A stretch of 25,593 bases of DNA from Candidatus Hodarchaeota archaeon (GCA_016839665.1 JAEOTU010000318.1:1-25593); one strand, 5' to 3'. Numbered from the stretch's first letter, positions 8,700 through 16,922 are shown. The notes: generated by a model not told the origin, from the letters alone. Program-made: numbers and translations.

Positions 8700-9401
8700 A
8701 TGCAGCAGCGCTTATCTTTAGAAGAAATAATTAATCAGGATCTAATTACCTTCAAGGATTGTCCCAAGTTCCATGAGTGTGAAAGTTGTGAAAAACAAAC
8801 TTGTGTCACCATTGTTGCTATTGCTGATTTTCCATCTAAATTTGGAAAACACTTCAAGATTGTGGGTTTTGTAAATAATAAAGATTCCAAAGAACATATC
8901 GCAATTATTAAAGGAGATATTCTCAACAATAAAGACGTTCTAACACGTGTTCATTCAGCTTGCTTGACTGGTGATGCACTAGGGTCTTTAAGATGTGATT
9001 GTGGTCCTCAATTGGGACATTCTCTTACAATGATCGAGGAAGAAGGGATTGGAGTAATACTGTACATGCAACAAGAGGGAAGGGGGATAGGCCTATTGAA
9101 TAAACTCCGTGCGTATGCATTACAGGATAATGGATTTGATACTTACGATGCAAACGTTGCACTTGGCTTTGGACCAGATCAACGAGATTATGAAGTGGCT
9201 GGGGAAATGTTAGAAAAGCTCGGTGTAGAGTCCATTCGCCTTATAACAAATAATCCTGAAAAAATCAATCAACTTGAAAAGTACATTGAAATTTCTGATA
9301 GGGTTCCAATAGAATTACCTCCTACCGAGTTTAGTTTAAATTATATGCAAACCAAAAAGCAGCGCTTTGGTCATTTATTAGAAATCCATTCAAGAGAATA
9401 G
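8700..9401 (+). CDS. ribA: GTP cyclohydrolase II with N-terminal cysteine cluster
   Basis: This enzyme opens GTP to 2,5-diamino-6-ribosylamino-pyrimidinone phosphate, the first step of riboflavin synthesis. The zinc site CxxxxxxxxxxCxC is intact (Cys88, Cys99, Cys101 in RVHSACLTGDALGSLRCDC), as are the QEGRGIGL core (125-132) and the LRAYALQDNGFDTYDAN segment. The 233-residue length is that of a stand-alone RibA with about 35 extra N-terminal residues. That extension carries four cysteines, C-x5-C-x2-C-x4-C (residues 21, 27, 30, 35), absent from the usual bacterial enzyme and possibly binding a second metal. An AGGTT lies eight bases before the ATG. Most archaea use the unrelated ArfA/ArfB enzymes for this step, so a bacterial-type RibA is notable. 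It is divergent from gltX; an M24 peptidase gene follows 71 bases later. Confidence 0.93.
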   Translation: MQQRLSLEEIINQDLITFKDCPKFHECESCEKQTCVTIVAIADFPSKFGKHFKIVGFVNNKDSKEHIAIIKGDILNNKDVLTRVHSACLTGDALGSLRCDCGPQLGHSLTMIEEEGIGVILYMQQEGRGIGLLNKLRAYALQDNGFDTYDANVALGFGPDQRDYEVAGEMLEKLGVESIRLITNNPEKINQLEKYIEISDRVPIELPPTEFSLNYMQTKKQRFGHLLEIHSRE

Positions 9402-9472
9402 TTCTTTAGTAAGTTCTTGATTTTCTTTCTTCATTTCTATTATAAGATCTATTAAAAGGATGATGAATTTCA

Positions 9473-10684
9473 TTGAGTAAAGCAAACACCCCAGAAGATA
9501 TTCTTCTACAAATAATACGAGAAAAACATGAACAAATACCGCCGATAATGAAAGAACATGAAATTGATTGCTGGATAATATTTGTCAGAGAGACTGAATC
9601 TAACCCTGATCCAATCATGGACTTGGTTGTCGGTGGAGATGTAGTGTGGGATTCAGCGTTCATTTTTGTTAACAAAAATGACTTGTTCTCTAAGATTGCT
9701 ATTGTAGGAAACTTTGATGCGCCAGCGGAGGAGAAGAAAGGAATTTGGGATCAAGTTGAACCTTATACCGAAGGAATCACTAATATCCTAAAAAAACACA
9801 TTGATTCTTTTAATCCAGCTAAGATAGCATTAAATTTCTCTGAAGACGATGTTGTATCTGATGGACTGTCTCATGGCATGTTCTTGAAAATTGCAGACAT
9901 ATTGTCTGACAAAAAAGATAAATTTGTCCCAGCTGCACCAATCATCCGTGCAGTTCGTGGGAGGAAAACAAAAACAGAAATTGAATTGATCACTAAAGCT
10001 TGTGAGTTAACAGAGGATATAAATCGAAAAATTACTTCGTTACTAACCCCTGGTATGTCCGAAATCAAAATTCAGGGACTATTTCATAAAAAAATGGACG
10101 AGTTGGGAGTGACAGAAGCATGGCAACGAGTTTCTTGTCCTGCTGTTGATGCAGGACCAGACAAGGAGCTTGGGCATGTAGGCCCATCTGCAAAATATTC
10201 TACAAAGAGAGGACATACTTTACACAATGATTTTGGTATAAAATTGCATGGATATTGTTCTGATCTTCAGAGAATGTGGTTTTTTGGCGATGAAGTGCCA
10301 GAGGAATTAATTCATGCTTTTGACACAGTCATGCAAGCTATTCTGAAAGCTGCTGATTTTATCGAACCTGGTGTTAAAGGATATTCTGTTGATGAGATCG
10401 CTAGAAAATATGTGAAATCAAGAGGTTACGAGGAATATGCTCATGCGTTAGGCCATCAAGTGGGTACAAAGGCTCATGATGGTGGAGTAATCCTTGGTCC
10501 TTTATGGGAGCGGTATGGTGATACTCCAAAAGGAATCGTGGAAGCGGGTAACGTTTTTACATTGGAGTTACATGTTAAAACACAGACTTATGGTGTTGTT
10601 TCACTAGAGGAGAATATCGTAGTCACAAATAAAGGATGTGATTTTCTCGTTCCACCGCAAGATAAATTCATTTTAATTGAATAG
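9473..10684 (+). CDS. M24 family metallopeptidase (Xaa-Pro aminopeptidase-like)
   Basis: A 403-residue pita-bread-fold enzyme that probably removes an N-terminal residue from proline-containing peptides. Residues 1-165 form the creatinase/prolidase-type N-terminal domain, and 166-403 the catalytic domain. All five expected metal ligands can be seen: Asp253 (HNDFG), Asp264 (GYCSD), His328 (LGHQVG), Glu365 (FTLEL) and Glu379 (SLEEN). The usual ETP around the fourth ligand is replaced by LEL, so substrate preference may differ from classical PepP or PepQ. The start is TTG 9473; the nearby ATGs at 9460 and 9463 are out of frame and run into a stop. It has no signal peptide, so it is cytoplasmic. 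Related creatinase or dimethylsulfoniopropionate-lyase-like members share the fold, so the exact substrate is open. Confidence 0.87.
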   Translation: MSKANTPEDILLQIIREKHEQIPPIMKEHEIDCWIIFVRETESNPDPIMDLVVGGDVVWDSAFIFVNKNDLFSKIAIVGNFDAPAEEKKGIWDQVEPYTEGITNILKKHIDSFNPAKIALNFSEDDVVSDGLSHGMFLKIADILSDKKDKFVPAAPIIRAVRGRKTKTEIELITKACELTEDINRKITSLLTPGMSEIKIQGLFHKKMDELGVTEAWQRVSCPAVDAGPDKELGHVGPSAKYSTKRGHTLHNDFGIKLHGYCSDLQRMWFFGDEVPEELIHAFDTVMQAILKAADFIEPGVKGYSVDEIARKYVKSRGYEEYAHALGHQVGTKAHDGGVILGPLWERYGDTPKGIVEAGNVFTLELHVKTQTYGVVSLEENIVVTNKGCDFLVPPQDKFILIE

Positions 10685-10688
10685 TCAA

Positions 10689-10703
10689 GTTGGCTTTACC
10701 AAC
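10689..10703 (+). terminator. Possible small hairpin terminator after the M24 gene
   Basis: GTTGG and CCAAC flank a five-base CTTTA loop directly after the stop codon, followed by a T-rich CCTTATTTTCCCC. The stem is only five pairs long, and archaeal termination often needs only T-runs, so the call is tentative. Confidence 0.3.
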
Positions 10704-10772
10704 CCTTATTTTCCCCTAGTTATCATTACTTAAAACAGATCAAGACTTAGTACCTTTTCGTGACGGTTAAAC

Positions 10773-11783
10773 ATGGCATTTCTTGAAGGATTCGTGGAAC
10801 TGCTTTCACGCTTGGCGATTGTGTATTTCATGATTGGATTAGGTATAGCGTGGCGGTTCTCTCGACTCTACAAACCTGAATATGGGAAATGGATCACAAA
10901 TATTATTATTTGGGTTTTTTTTCCGATTTCAATCATTTCTTCCTTTGCTGACATTGAAACCTTTTCTGGAGAAGTGTTTTTTCTTGTAGTAATTGTAGCA
11001 GTTTTTGTACATGGTTTAAGTTATCTCTCAAGCCGATTAATCTTAAGGAAACGACCTCTCGATGAAACAGGGCCTCTAGTATTATGCACAACTTTTCCTA
11101 ATGCTTTCTTATTTCCATTTCCTATTATTATAGCCCTTGAGATTCCATCTGGACTGGTTTATGCGTCAATTTTTGTTTTTATGGCAATGATCTTTCGAAA
11201 TACCTTTGGGGTATTGATAGGAATTTGGCACAAACCAATGAATAACAGTGATTCAAACTCTGAGGATATTTTCAATATAGATTATAAAAAACTGATTATT
11301 GACCTTTTTAAGTTCCCCCCCTTTCTAGCCGTGCTTGCTGGGTTTCTTATTCATTCATTATTAGGTCCACAAGCTATTGGTTTTACCAACTATCCAGATA
11401 TCCAGCCTATACTGGAGATCATAAAATCAATTTCGCTTTATGGTTCTTTGTTGCTTATAGGGGTGGCTTTTCAGGCACCAAGTCAACTTCATCCGAGAAA
11501 ATTCTTTTCTGAAGATGTATTTCAAGTAGCATCCGCACGATTTCTTATTGTACCACTTTTTACAATATTTCTGTTGTTCTTATTACCTACTACACCTTTC
11601 GTGGCTATTCCTCTTCTTATTCAAAGTATGGCTCCCCCTGCTGTTTCCAATGTAATTTATAGCAAGTTCTTTCATTTTAAGGAATCTGAAGTATCTTTCC
11701 TAATAACCAGCCTTACATTATATGCTCTACTGCTACTCCCCCTGGAATTGTTCATTCTCCAAATTCTGTTTCCATTTCCTTGA
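10773..11783 (+). CDS. Auxin efflux carrier (AEC) family transporter
   Basis: A 336-residue membrane protein with about ten hydrophobic helices in two five-helix halves separated by a polar loop (about residues 155-175, NNSDSNSEDIFN). The first half contains the conserved break TTFPNAFLFPFPI and the second half MAPPAVSNVIYSKF, the two cross-over asparagine/proline regions of the AEC (Mem_trans) fold shared with the BASS and NhaA folds. Prokaryotic members export or import small organic acids such as malate; the substrate here is unknown. The ATG at 10773 has no clear ribosome site, and the leader may be very short. The gene lies 88 bases after the M24 gene on the same strand, with a weak hairpin between, so joint transcription is possible. 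It converges on the gene at 11808-12431. Confidence 0.8.
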   Translation: MAFLEGFVELLSRLAIVYFMIGLGIAWRFSRLYKPEYGKWITNIIIWVFFPISIISSFADIETFSGEVFFLVVIVAVFVHGLSYLSSRLILRKRPLDETGPLVLCTTFPNAFLFPFPIIIALEIPSGLVYASIFVFMAMIFRNTFGVLIGIWHKPMNNSDSNSEDIFNIDYKKLIIDLFKFPPFLAVLAGFLIHSLLGPQAIGFTNYPDIQPILEIIKSISLYGSLLLIGVAFQAPSQLHPRKFFSEDVFQVASARFLIVPLFTIFLLFLLPTTPFVAIPLLIQSMAPPAVSNVIYSKFFHFKESEVSFLITSLTLYALLLLPLELFILQILFPFP

Positions 11784-11807
11784 GAAGACAGTTTTTATCG
11801 ATAGTAC

Positions 11808-12431
11808 CTAGAGAAACGCCATTAAATTATCACTAGTATGATCATCTATGTGTTTGTCTGTTCGATAGACTTTCTTAGTAGCAATCGAGTAAATTGCTCC
11901 AGTAGATTCAATCTTTTCATCTATAGCATTTAAAACTGCCACTATTTCATCAGAGGAAGGCCATTTATCCCACTCGAAAGCATAGTCAAACTCACCAATA
12001 AGAATCGAAGACTTTAGTTTTTGAATGGTTCTTGTTAATTCCATTTCTTGAATTACCTGCTCAATAACCCGAATAGCTTTGGAAATGCTTGGACCGTGAA
12101 TGCGAATAAATGAAAAGATTGTATGATGAGCCTCCTCGCGCTGACCCATTTCTGCTGTTACTCGGCTAGTATGACGACTTTCGGTAGTGAGAGAATATTT
12201 AGTTGGTAAACTGGTTAAAGTGTCATCAATCTTCTCTAACAAAGACCAAAGGGGTTCAGGTTTTGGATCTTTTTTCCAATGAAAACAAAAATCATATTTT
12301 CCAAAAGTTATTTCTCCTCTTGCGATAGGAATATCTTCTATTTGACTAGCTAACTCTACCAACCTATCAAGTGCTTCAGGGATTCTTGGGCCGTATAATC
12401 TTACGTTAGATTTCAATAGGATTATCCTCAC
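11808..12431 (-). CDS. Tandem Lrp/AsnC-effector-like domain protein without DNA-binding domain
   Basis: A 207-residue soluble protein that is an internal duplication. Residues 10-84 and 109-187 align by eye: VRLYGPRIPEALDRL with IRIHGPSISKAIRVI, FGKYDFCFHW with IGEFDYAFEW, and IDDTLTSLPTKYSLTTE with IDEKIESTGAIYSIATK. Each copy has a beta-alpha-beta-beta-alpha-beta pattern with a G[KE][YF]D turn, as in the effector-binding (RAM/ACT-like) domain of Lrp/AsnC regulators, but there is no helix-turn-helix. This suggests a stand-alone ligand sensor or enzyme-regulating protein; the function is unknown. The start is a GTG at 12431 with no ribosome site, preceded by an AT-rich stretch about 25-35 bases upstream, which would fit a leaderless transcript. 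It is divergent from the M14 peptidase gene and convergent with the AEC carrier. Confidence 0.75.
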   Translation of the reverse strand: MRIILLKSNVRLYGPRIPEALDRLVELASQIEDIPIARGEITFGKYDFCFHWKKDPKPEPLWSLLEKIDDTLTSLPTKYSLTTESRHTSRVTAEMGQREEAHHTIFSFIRIHGPSISKAIRVIEQVIQEMELTRTIQKLKSSILIGEFDYAFEWDKWPSSDEIVAVLNAIDEKIESTGAIYSIATKKVYRTDKHIDDHTSDNLMAFL

Positions 12432-12560
12432 TTTGTTTCTGTTTATTTCTAATTAAAAAAGATAATAATCTTCCAAACTTGCACGTACATATAGGCTTTT
12501 AGGCCAGCTAAATTTTCAGCAATTAAACTGATAAATTGTAGAACAGCCAGAAAAATCCTC

Positions 12561-12567
12561 GAGGTGA
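12561..12567 (+). promoter_or_regulatory. Strong ribosome binding site before the M14 peptidase
   Basis: GAGGTGA is followed after six bases by ATC at 12574, the first codon of a stretch coding for a good signal peptide. No ATG, GTG or TTG lies at the right distance in frame. The site therefore points to a non-standard start, or to a G-to-C error in an original ATG. Confidence 0.6.
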
Positions 12568-12573
12568 ACCAGA

Positions 12574-14262
12574 ATCAATCGATCAGTTGTACTGATAATT
12601 CTAGTAATTCTAATTTTCTTTTTCTTGCCTTTCAATAGTGTTATTGACGTTGTTTCATCTCCAGGTTTGGTTTGCGTTCGAATTGATTACTCATCGATTG
12701 ATCGAACATGGGGTAATGTCTCCTTGCTTTATGATAATCAGTTTCATGATCCTAACGAAACACAAGAAGAAATTGACCAACTTCTTGACCTAGTCCCTGA
12801 GTTGGTTGATTTAGAAGTTATTGGTCACAGCATTCAAGGGCGGAATATTAGTGCTGTGCGAATTACAAACGAATTGAATTCTAATCAAAAAGCAAAGACG
12901 TTGGTAGTTGCTCATCATCATGGCCGAGAGCAAATTACAGTAGAATTTGCCATCCGATTCATGTTACGTCTAGTGAACAATTATGGGATCGATAACAACA
13001 TTACCAGTTGGATTGATAGCCAAGAGATTTATGTGATTCCAACACTGAACCCAGATGCCTTGGAGCTCATTGTAAACCAGAATCTGGATTATCAGTGTCT
13101 ACGGAAGAATGTTCGTCCCTTTGATAATGATAATGATGGTTTGATTGATGAAGACCCCCCTGAAGATACAGATGGTGATGGAATTATCAGCTGGTATTTT
13201 GTAACACCAAAGAGTGATCCTAATGGCTTTTACTACGCCTGGGAAGGAATAGACAATGATGGTGATGGTCTAATCAACGAAGATGAAGTAGGATATGTCG
13301 ATTTAAACAGAAATTATGATACTTTGTGGGAATGGGCGTCTAGCGCACCTCCAGAATCATTGAACTATGCAGGCCCCACTCCGTTTTCTGAACCAGAGAC
13401 ACAGGCTTTTCGAGATTTTGCTTTAGATCATAGGTTCGCTATGGCCTATTCATTGCATTCTGGTATCAATGCAACATATTTTCCAAGAGACGAAAATGAT
13501 CGTTATCCCTACTCTGCTCTATATCAGGAGATAATGAACGATCTTAAGCAAATCCTTCCTCTAAGTTATACATCCCAGTCAATTTCATCAAATATTCCTA
13601 CTGGGCAGGGTGGTCTCTGGCAGAAATGGATGGTTCTTGAAAGAGGTTCAATCGTTCCTATCACTTTTGAACTCTTCCAGAATGCCTCGACTGACCCTGA
13701 TGTCCTTGCTACTATTTATGTGGATAATTCCACACATTATATTGAAGAATGGAAAGGGATTCGATGGCACAACAATCCAGAAGAACCATTTATCAACGAT
13801 CTTTGGCAGGATCTCTATCTTGCATTTGACTATCTACTTGAGATGACTCCCCGACTGACAATTGACGTTGAAGCAATTTCAGGGGGAACTAATCAAGGGG
13901 GTAATACCAAAATTACCTTCTTTCTCCAGAATTTAAGTCCTCGATTAGGGACAGTCGAACCTATCAGTCTTTTAGGGAATGATGGGACATTTCTTGGAAT
14001 TGGATCAATTGTGGAAGGAAATCAAGTCACTACTTGTGATATTAGTTTTATTCTAAAAGAAGATATTGGTTCTGGAAACCAAGTAATTAGAGTTGGTAAC
14101 AACTATACTGGTTATACGCAGTTTTCACTCTCTGTTTCTACTGCTACAACTGGTTCATTACCTTTTCCTGCATTTGAATGTACCATAATCGTTACAATTC
14201 TACTTGTGGTATTTTATCCTGCTCGTAACTCTTTTTTCAAAAGAATGAATAGAAAGAAGTAG
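12574..14262 (+). CDS. Cell-surface M14 zinc carboxypeptidase with calcium-type loops and C-terminal anchor
   Basis: An exported metallocarboxypeptidase. Residue numbers count from 12574. The zinc ligands are His116 and Glu119 (HHGRE) and His295 (YSLHSG); the catalytic glutamate is Glu366 (TFELF); the substrate-binding RKN (177-179) and LNRN (244-247) are present, so it should be active. Between the RKN and NRN motifs there is an insertion with D-x-D-x-DG calcium-type loops (about 184-195, 198-204 and 227-238). A C-terminal beta domain (about 400-510) leads to one membrane helix and a basic RMNRKK end. About nine N-x-S/T sequons occur. A TTG at 12625 is the first conventional start, but it cuts the signal peptide in half; the frame is open back to 12568 and encodes INRSVVLIILVILIFFFLP after a strong GAGGTGA site, so I place the start at ATC 12574. 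Confidence 0.85.
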   Translation: MNRSVVLIILVILIFFFLPFNSVIDVVSSPGLVCVRIDYSSIDRTWGNVSLLYDNQFHDPNETQEEIDQLLDLVPELVDLEVIGHSIQGRNISAVRITNELNSNQKAKTLVVAHHHGREQITVEFAIRFMLRLVNNYGIDNNITSWIDSQEIYVIPTLNPDALELIVNQNLDYQCLRKNVRPFDNDNDGLIDEDPPEDTDGDGIISWYFVTPKSDPNGFYYAWEGIDNDGDGLINEDEVGYVDLNRNYDTLWEWASSAPPESLNYAGPTPFSEPETQAFRDFALDHRFAMAYSLHSGINATYFPRDENDRYPYSALYQEIMNDLKQILPLSYTSQSISSNIPTGQGGLWQKWMVLERGSIVPITFELFQNASTDPDVLATIYVDNSTHYIEEWKGIRWHNNPEEPFINDLWQDLYLAFDYLLEMTPRLTIDVEAISGGTNQGGNTKITFFLQNLSPRLGTVEPISLLGNDGTFLGIGSIVEGNQVTTCDISFILKEDIGSGNQVIRVGNNYTGYTQFSLSVSTATTGSLPFPAFECTIIVTILLVVFYPARNSFFKRMNRKK

Positions 14263-14306
14263 ATACTAAAAGCAAATGTACCAGTTAATTCTTGGTTGAA
14301 TAAGGT

Positions 14307-15611
14307 TTAAAATTTCATAATCTTACCTTTCATTAACCTCTTTCTATCTGGTGAAGATGGGTCTTCAAGTCTTGTTAGAGTTTCTTGAATAATAGAATCT
14401 ATCATCTTAATGATTCCACTCCCTGATAGAGCATTGGTATTAAAAAAGGCCCCCATTTCATCAAGTAATTTCCCAGCGTTGGCCATACTATAAAGAGCGT
14501 CCCTTATTGCTTCTTCCTGAATTGGGAAATTCATTCCGAATTCGCCCCATTTATCACGTACATGTTCATAACTAGTCTTCTCTTCGTCTTGTTGAGCTCC
14601 TCCCGAATATTGAATAGCAAGAGGTCTACTTTGAAAAAGGATTGCCTTAAATCTCTCCCAAAGTTGTTGTACTTGGACAGGATCTTCCTGCATTTCCATA
14701 GTCTTCTCGGTATAAACTAATTGAGCAGCAATCTCTCTACATAAAGCCTTTGTATTGACCTCACTCATTAATTTTGTTCCATAAGCACTATCAGATTCTC
14801 TCATTGTGTTATACAAGAGAGCTTCCAAATCTGGAAAAGCTATTTGATTGTTCTCTATTGTGAATTTGACAACTCGTTCTTTTTCATCTTTACCGATCAA
14901 GGATGGAAAAGAATATTCTCCCATCCCATGATTGGTCACATCAGTGAATTTCTTCGTAATAGATTCCAAAATCATTTCACCCCATTCTTGAGATTGGATA
15001 TGTTTTTCTAGATCCACTTTATTTCCGCAATAGATTATCCGAGAAAGACTTGATTCATCACCTTCATGAGTAGTCCCAAGAACTTCTTTGATCTGTTCAA
15101 TACTGTTGTAGCATGATAGTTCTCTTGATTTATCAAAAACAACAATCAAATTATCATCAGGACCTACCATCTTTCCTAATACTTTTCTGAAATGGTCAAA
15201 TATATTCTGGCCTCCAACGTCATTTCCCAGGAATTTTATCCTATACGTTTTGTTGTTCCATAGATACGGAAACACATATTCAAAACTTTCTAGCCCCACT
15301 GTTTCTGTATCAAGACTAACTGTATTGATATCCCATTTGATTCTTCCATATCGAAAATTAAAACTGTGTTTTTTTGCCCATTTTTGAAACAGAGGTGTAC
15401 TCGTTTGGGAGTCAGTTTCTGTAAGTTTGTTAGATAAGGAGTAGATTTTTTGAAGATATTCTAATAATAATTTTGCAAAAATAATTAATATTTGTGTTTT
15501 ACCAGACATTCCATCTCCAATAAACATCAGATTGATTACAGCGTCTTCCATTGCTGTCAAATCGATATAATCTGGTTGAAATCCAGAGATATGAGCTGGG
15601 CCAGTTTCCAA
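14307..15611 (-). CDS. Large Arf/G-alpha-like P-loop GTPase with helical C-terminal extension
   Basis: A 434-residue GTPase of the Ras-like superfamily. Motifs: G1 GDGMSGKT (32-39), a likely G2 threonine in ETVGLESFEY (about Thr104), G3 DVGGQ (131-135) and G4 NKVD (197-200). No clear G5 (SAK/CAT) is seen. DVGGQ is typical of Arf, Sar, SR-beta and G-alpha proteins and places this outside the Ras/Rab group. About 60 residues lie between the P-loop and switch I, much more than in Arf, at the same place as the helical domain of G-alpha. Residues 285-434 are a mostly helical extension. There is no signal peptide or lipidation motif. The TTG start at 15611 has a GGAG about ten bases upstream. The gene is 51 bases after the coiled-coil gene on the same strand and probably cotranscribed, suggesting a switch and partner pair. 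Asgard archaea are known for many expanded small GTPases. Confidence 0.85.
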   Translation of the reverse strand: METGPAHISGFQPDYIDLTAMEDAVINLMFIGDGMSGKTQILIIFAKLLLEYLQKIYSLSNKLTETDSQTSTPLFQKWAKKHSFNFRYGRIKWDINTVSLDTETVGLESFEYVFPYLWNNKTYRIKFLGNDVGGQNIFDHFRKVLGKMVGPDDNLIVVFDKSRELSCYNSIEQIKEVLGTTHEGDESSLSRIIYCGNKVDLEKHIQSQEWGEMILESITKKFTDVTNHGMGEYSFPSLIGKDEKERVVKFTIENNQIAFPDLEALLYNTMRESDSAYGTKLMSEVNTKALCREIAAQLVYTEKTMEMQEDPVQVQQLWERFKAILFQSRPLAIQYSGGAQQDEEKTSYEHVRDKWGEFGMNFPIQEEAIRDALYSMANAGKLLDEMGAFFNTNALSGSGIIKMIDSIIQETLTRLEDPSSPDRKRLMKGKIMKF

Positions 15612-15662
15612 TCTTCAGAGCTCCTTGTCCAATTTTATTGAATAGATGTGTTTCCTAACTAA

Positions 15663-16922
15663 TTAAAATTCCTTCTCTAGAGTTTCCAGTAAATCTAAAG
15701 CCATAAAGACACCCGTTTCCCCTATTAGATCATCTTCACTAGTCCATTGTCGGGATAAATTCCTAACCTCTTCAATAATATTCCGAGTTTGCATTCTTTT
15801 CTGGCCAATGTCCATTAGTACTGATTGTCCCACCTCTAAGACTCTTCGAACGTCATTACTGAAATTAACTATTAAAGTTCTTCGATCAGCCCTACCATCC
15901 GCTGTTTCAGAATAATTTAACATAATTTCTGATGTATTTAAGGTATTTGAATCATCAATACAGCTAAGATCACGAATGATCTTTTTTAACGATTCAATTA
16001 TCTTTACAGGATCCTGACCCAATTCTCGGGGGATGTATTGATTTGCTTTATCCCCCCCAAGTAAGTTGGACACTAATTGTTTTAGCATTCCTAAATTATC
16101 GAAACCTGTACCAATTAAATCACCTGTAGAAATTCCTGCTTTTTCTTCAAGATTTTCTATCCTTGTCAGAACGCCTGATGCATTAGTGGTTGCTTGTTCA
16201 ATTTGATTGCCCCAATCCGCCATATTAGTGTTTGCTTCCTCTAAACCACTAGCCGTTTTTGTCACTTTGGATTGTACTTCTTCAAGTGCTGTCTCTAAGC
16301 TAGAAATCTGCTCATTTAGTTCATCAAATTTTGTCGCCTCCAACCCACTAATCGCATTTCTAGTCGATTCGTTCTCTGCGATAAATTGATTGAATTTCTC
16401 ATTTGAAATTCCTTTATACTGAGAAAAATCATCTTTTATTTTATGGATCAACTCAGTATGTTTCTCATGCTTACTTTCTAGGGAGTCTATTGAAGGTGAC
16501 ATACTATCTAATTTTGAATGAATATCTGTAATTTTAGACTCCTGTTCTGAATGAGACTCTTTGAATTTTTGAAATACATCCTTCATTCCTTCAATATTTT
16601 CATTCAACGACTTGACTGATTCTTCCTGTCTCATTATCTGATCATTAAGAGATTTCTGTAACTCTGATGTCGTTTGTTTAATTTCTTGAATAATTTGAGG
16701 GAGATTATGAAATTCTTGAAATGCTATTTTTAATTCACTGAGCGTATTCTCTACTTCATTTAATTTGGAAAAACTCCCCTCAACACCTTGAATAGTAGAT
16801 TTAAAGTCATTTACACTTTGATTAATAATATGAATTTCTTGTTTTAAGGTTCGAATATTACTAAAAACAACTTCTAGCGATGTCTTAACTTCAGTTAAGC
16901 TCTCCTCGTTTTCTTCGCTCAT
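15663..16922 (-). CDS. Long coiled-coil protein with helical C-terminal domain, partner of the GTPase
   Basis: A 419-residue soluble protein. Residues 10-262 are almost continuous heptad-like helix rich in Glu, Lys, Ser, Leu and Ile, broken at a few prolines and glycines (around 75 and 142-145), giving a rod. After a glycine-rich hinge (265-275, TGDLIGTGFDN) comes a compact helical domain (about 278-419) that includes DVRRVLEVGQSVLMDIGQ and ends in DLLETLEKEF. No membrane segment or known enzymatic motif is present. The ATG is preceded by a GAGGTG six bases upstream and a TATA-like box about 55 bases upstream, so this is the first gene of a two-gene unit with the GTPase. By analogy only, it could be an effector, tether or scaffold; coiled-coil similarity to SMC, t-SNARE or golgin proteins would be low-complexity resemblance and is not claimed. 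Confidence 0.8.
   Translation of the reverse strand: MSEENEESLTEVKTSLEVVFSNIRTLKQEIHIINQSVNDFKSTIQGVEGSFSKLNEVENTLSELKIAFQEFHNLPQIIQEIKQTTSELQKSLNDQIMRQEESVKSLNENIEGMKDVFQKFKESHSEQESKITDIHSKLDSMSPSIDSLESKHEKHTELIHKIKDDFSQYKGISNEKFNQFIAENESTRNAISGLEATKFDELNEQISSLETALEEVQSKVTKTASGLEEANTNMADWGNQIEQATTNASGVLTRIENLEEKAGISTGDLIGTGFDNLGMLKQLVSNLLGGDKANQYIPRELGQDPVKIIESLKKIIRDLSCIDDSNTLNTSEIMLNYSETADGRADRRTLIVNFSNDVRRVLEVGQSVLMDIGQKRMQTRNIIEEVRNLSRQWTSEDDLIGETGVFMALDLLETLEKEF

Noticed and set aside
9459..9470. ATGATGA resembling a box C of a C/D guide RNA
   Set aside because: No matching box D or terminal stem; the match overlaps the translation start region of the M24 gene.
9460..9480. ATG at 9460 as start of the M24 peptidase
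   Set aside because: Out of frame with the peptidase and reaches a stop after six codons.
15663..16922. Possible SNARE, golgin or SMC identity for the coiled-coil protein
   Set aside because: Only heptad-type composition supports it; no SNARE zero-layer context, no membrane anchor and no ATPase head are visible.
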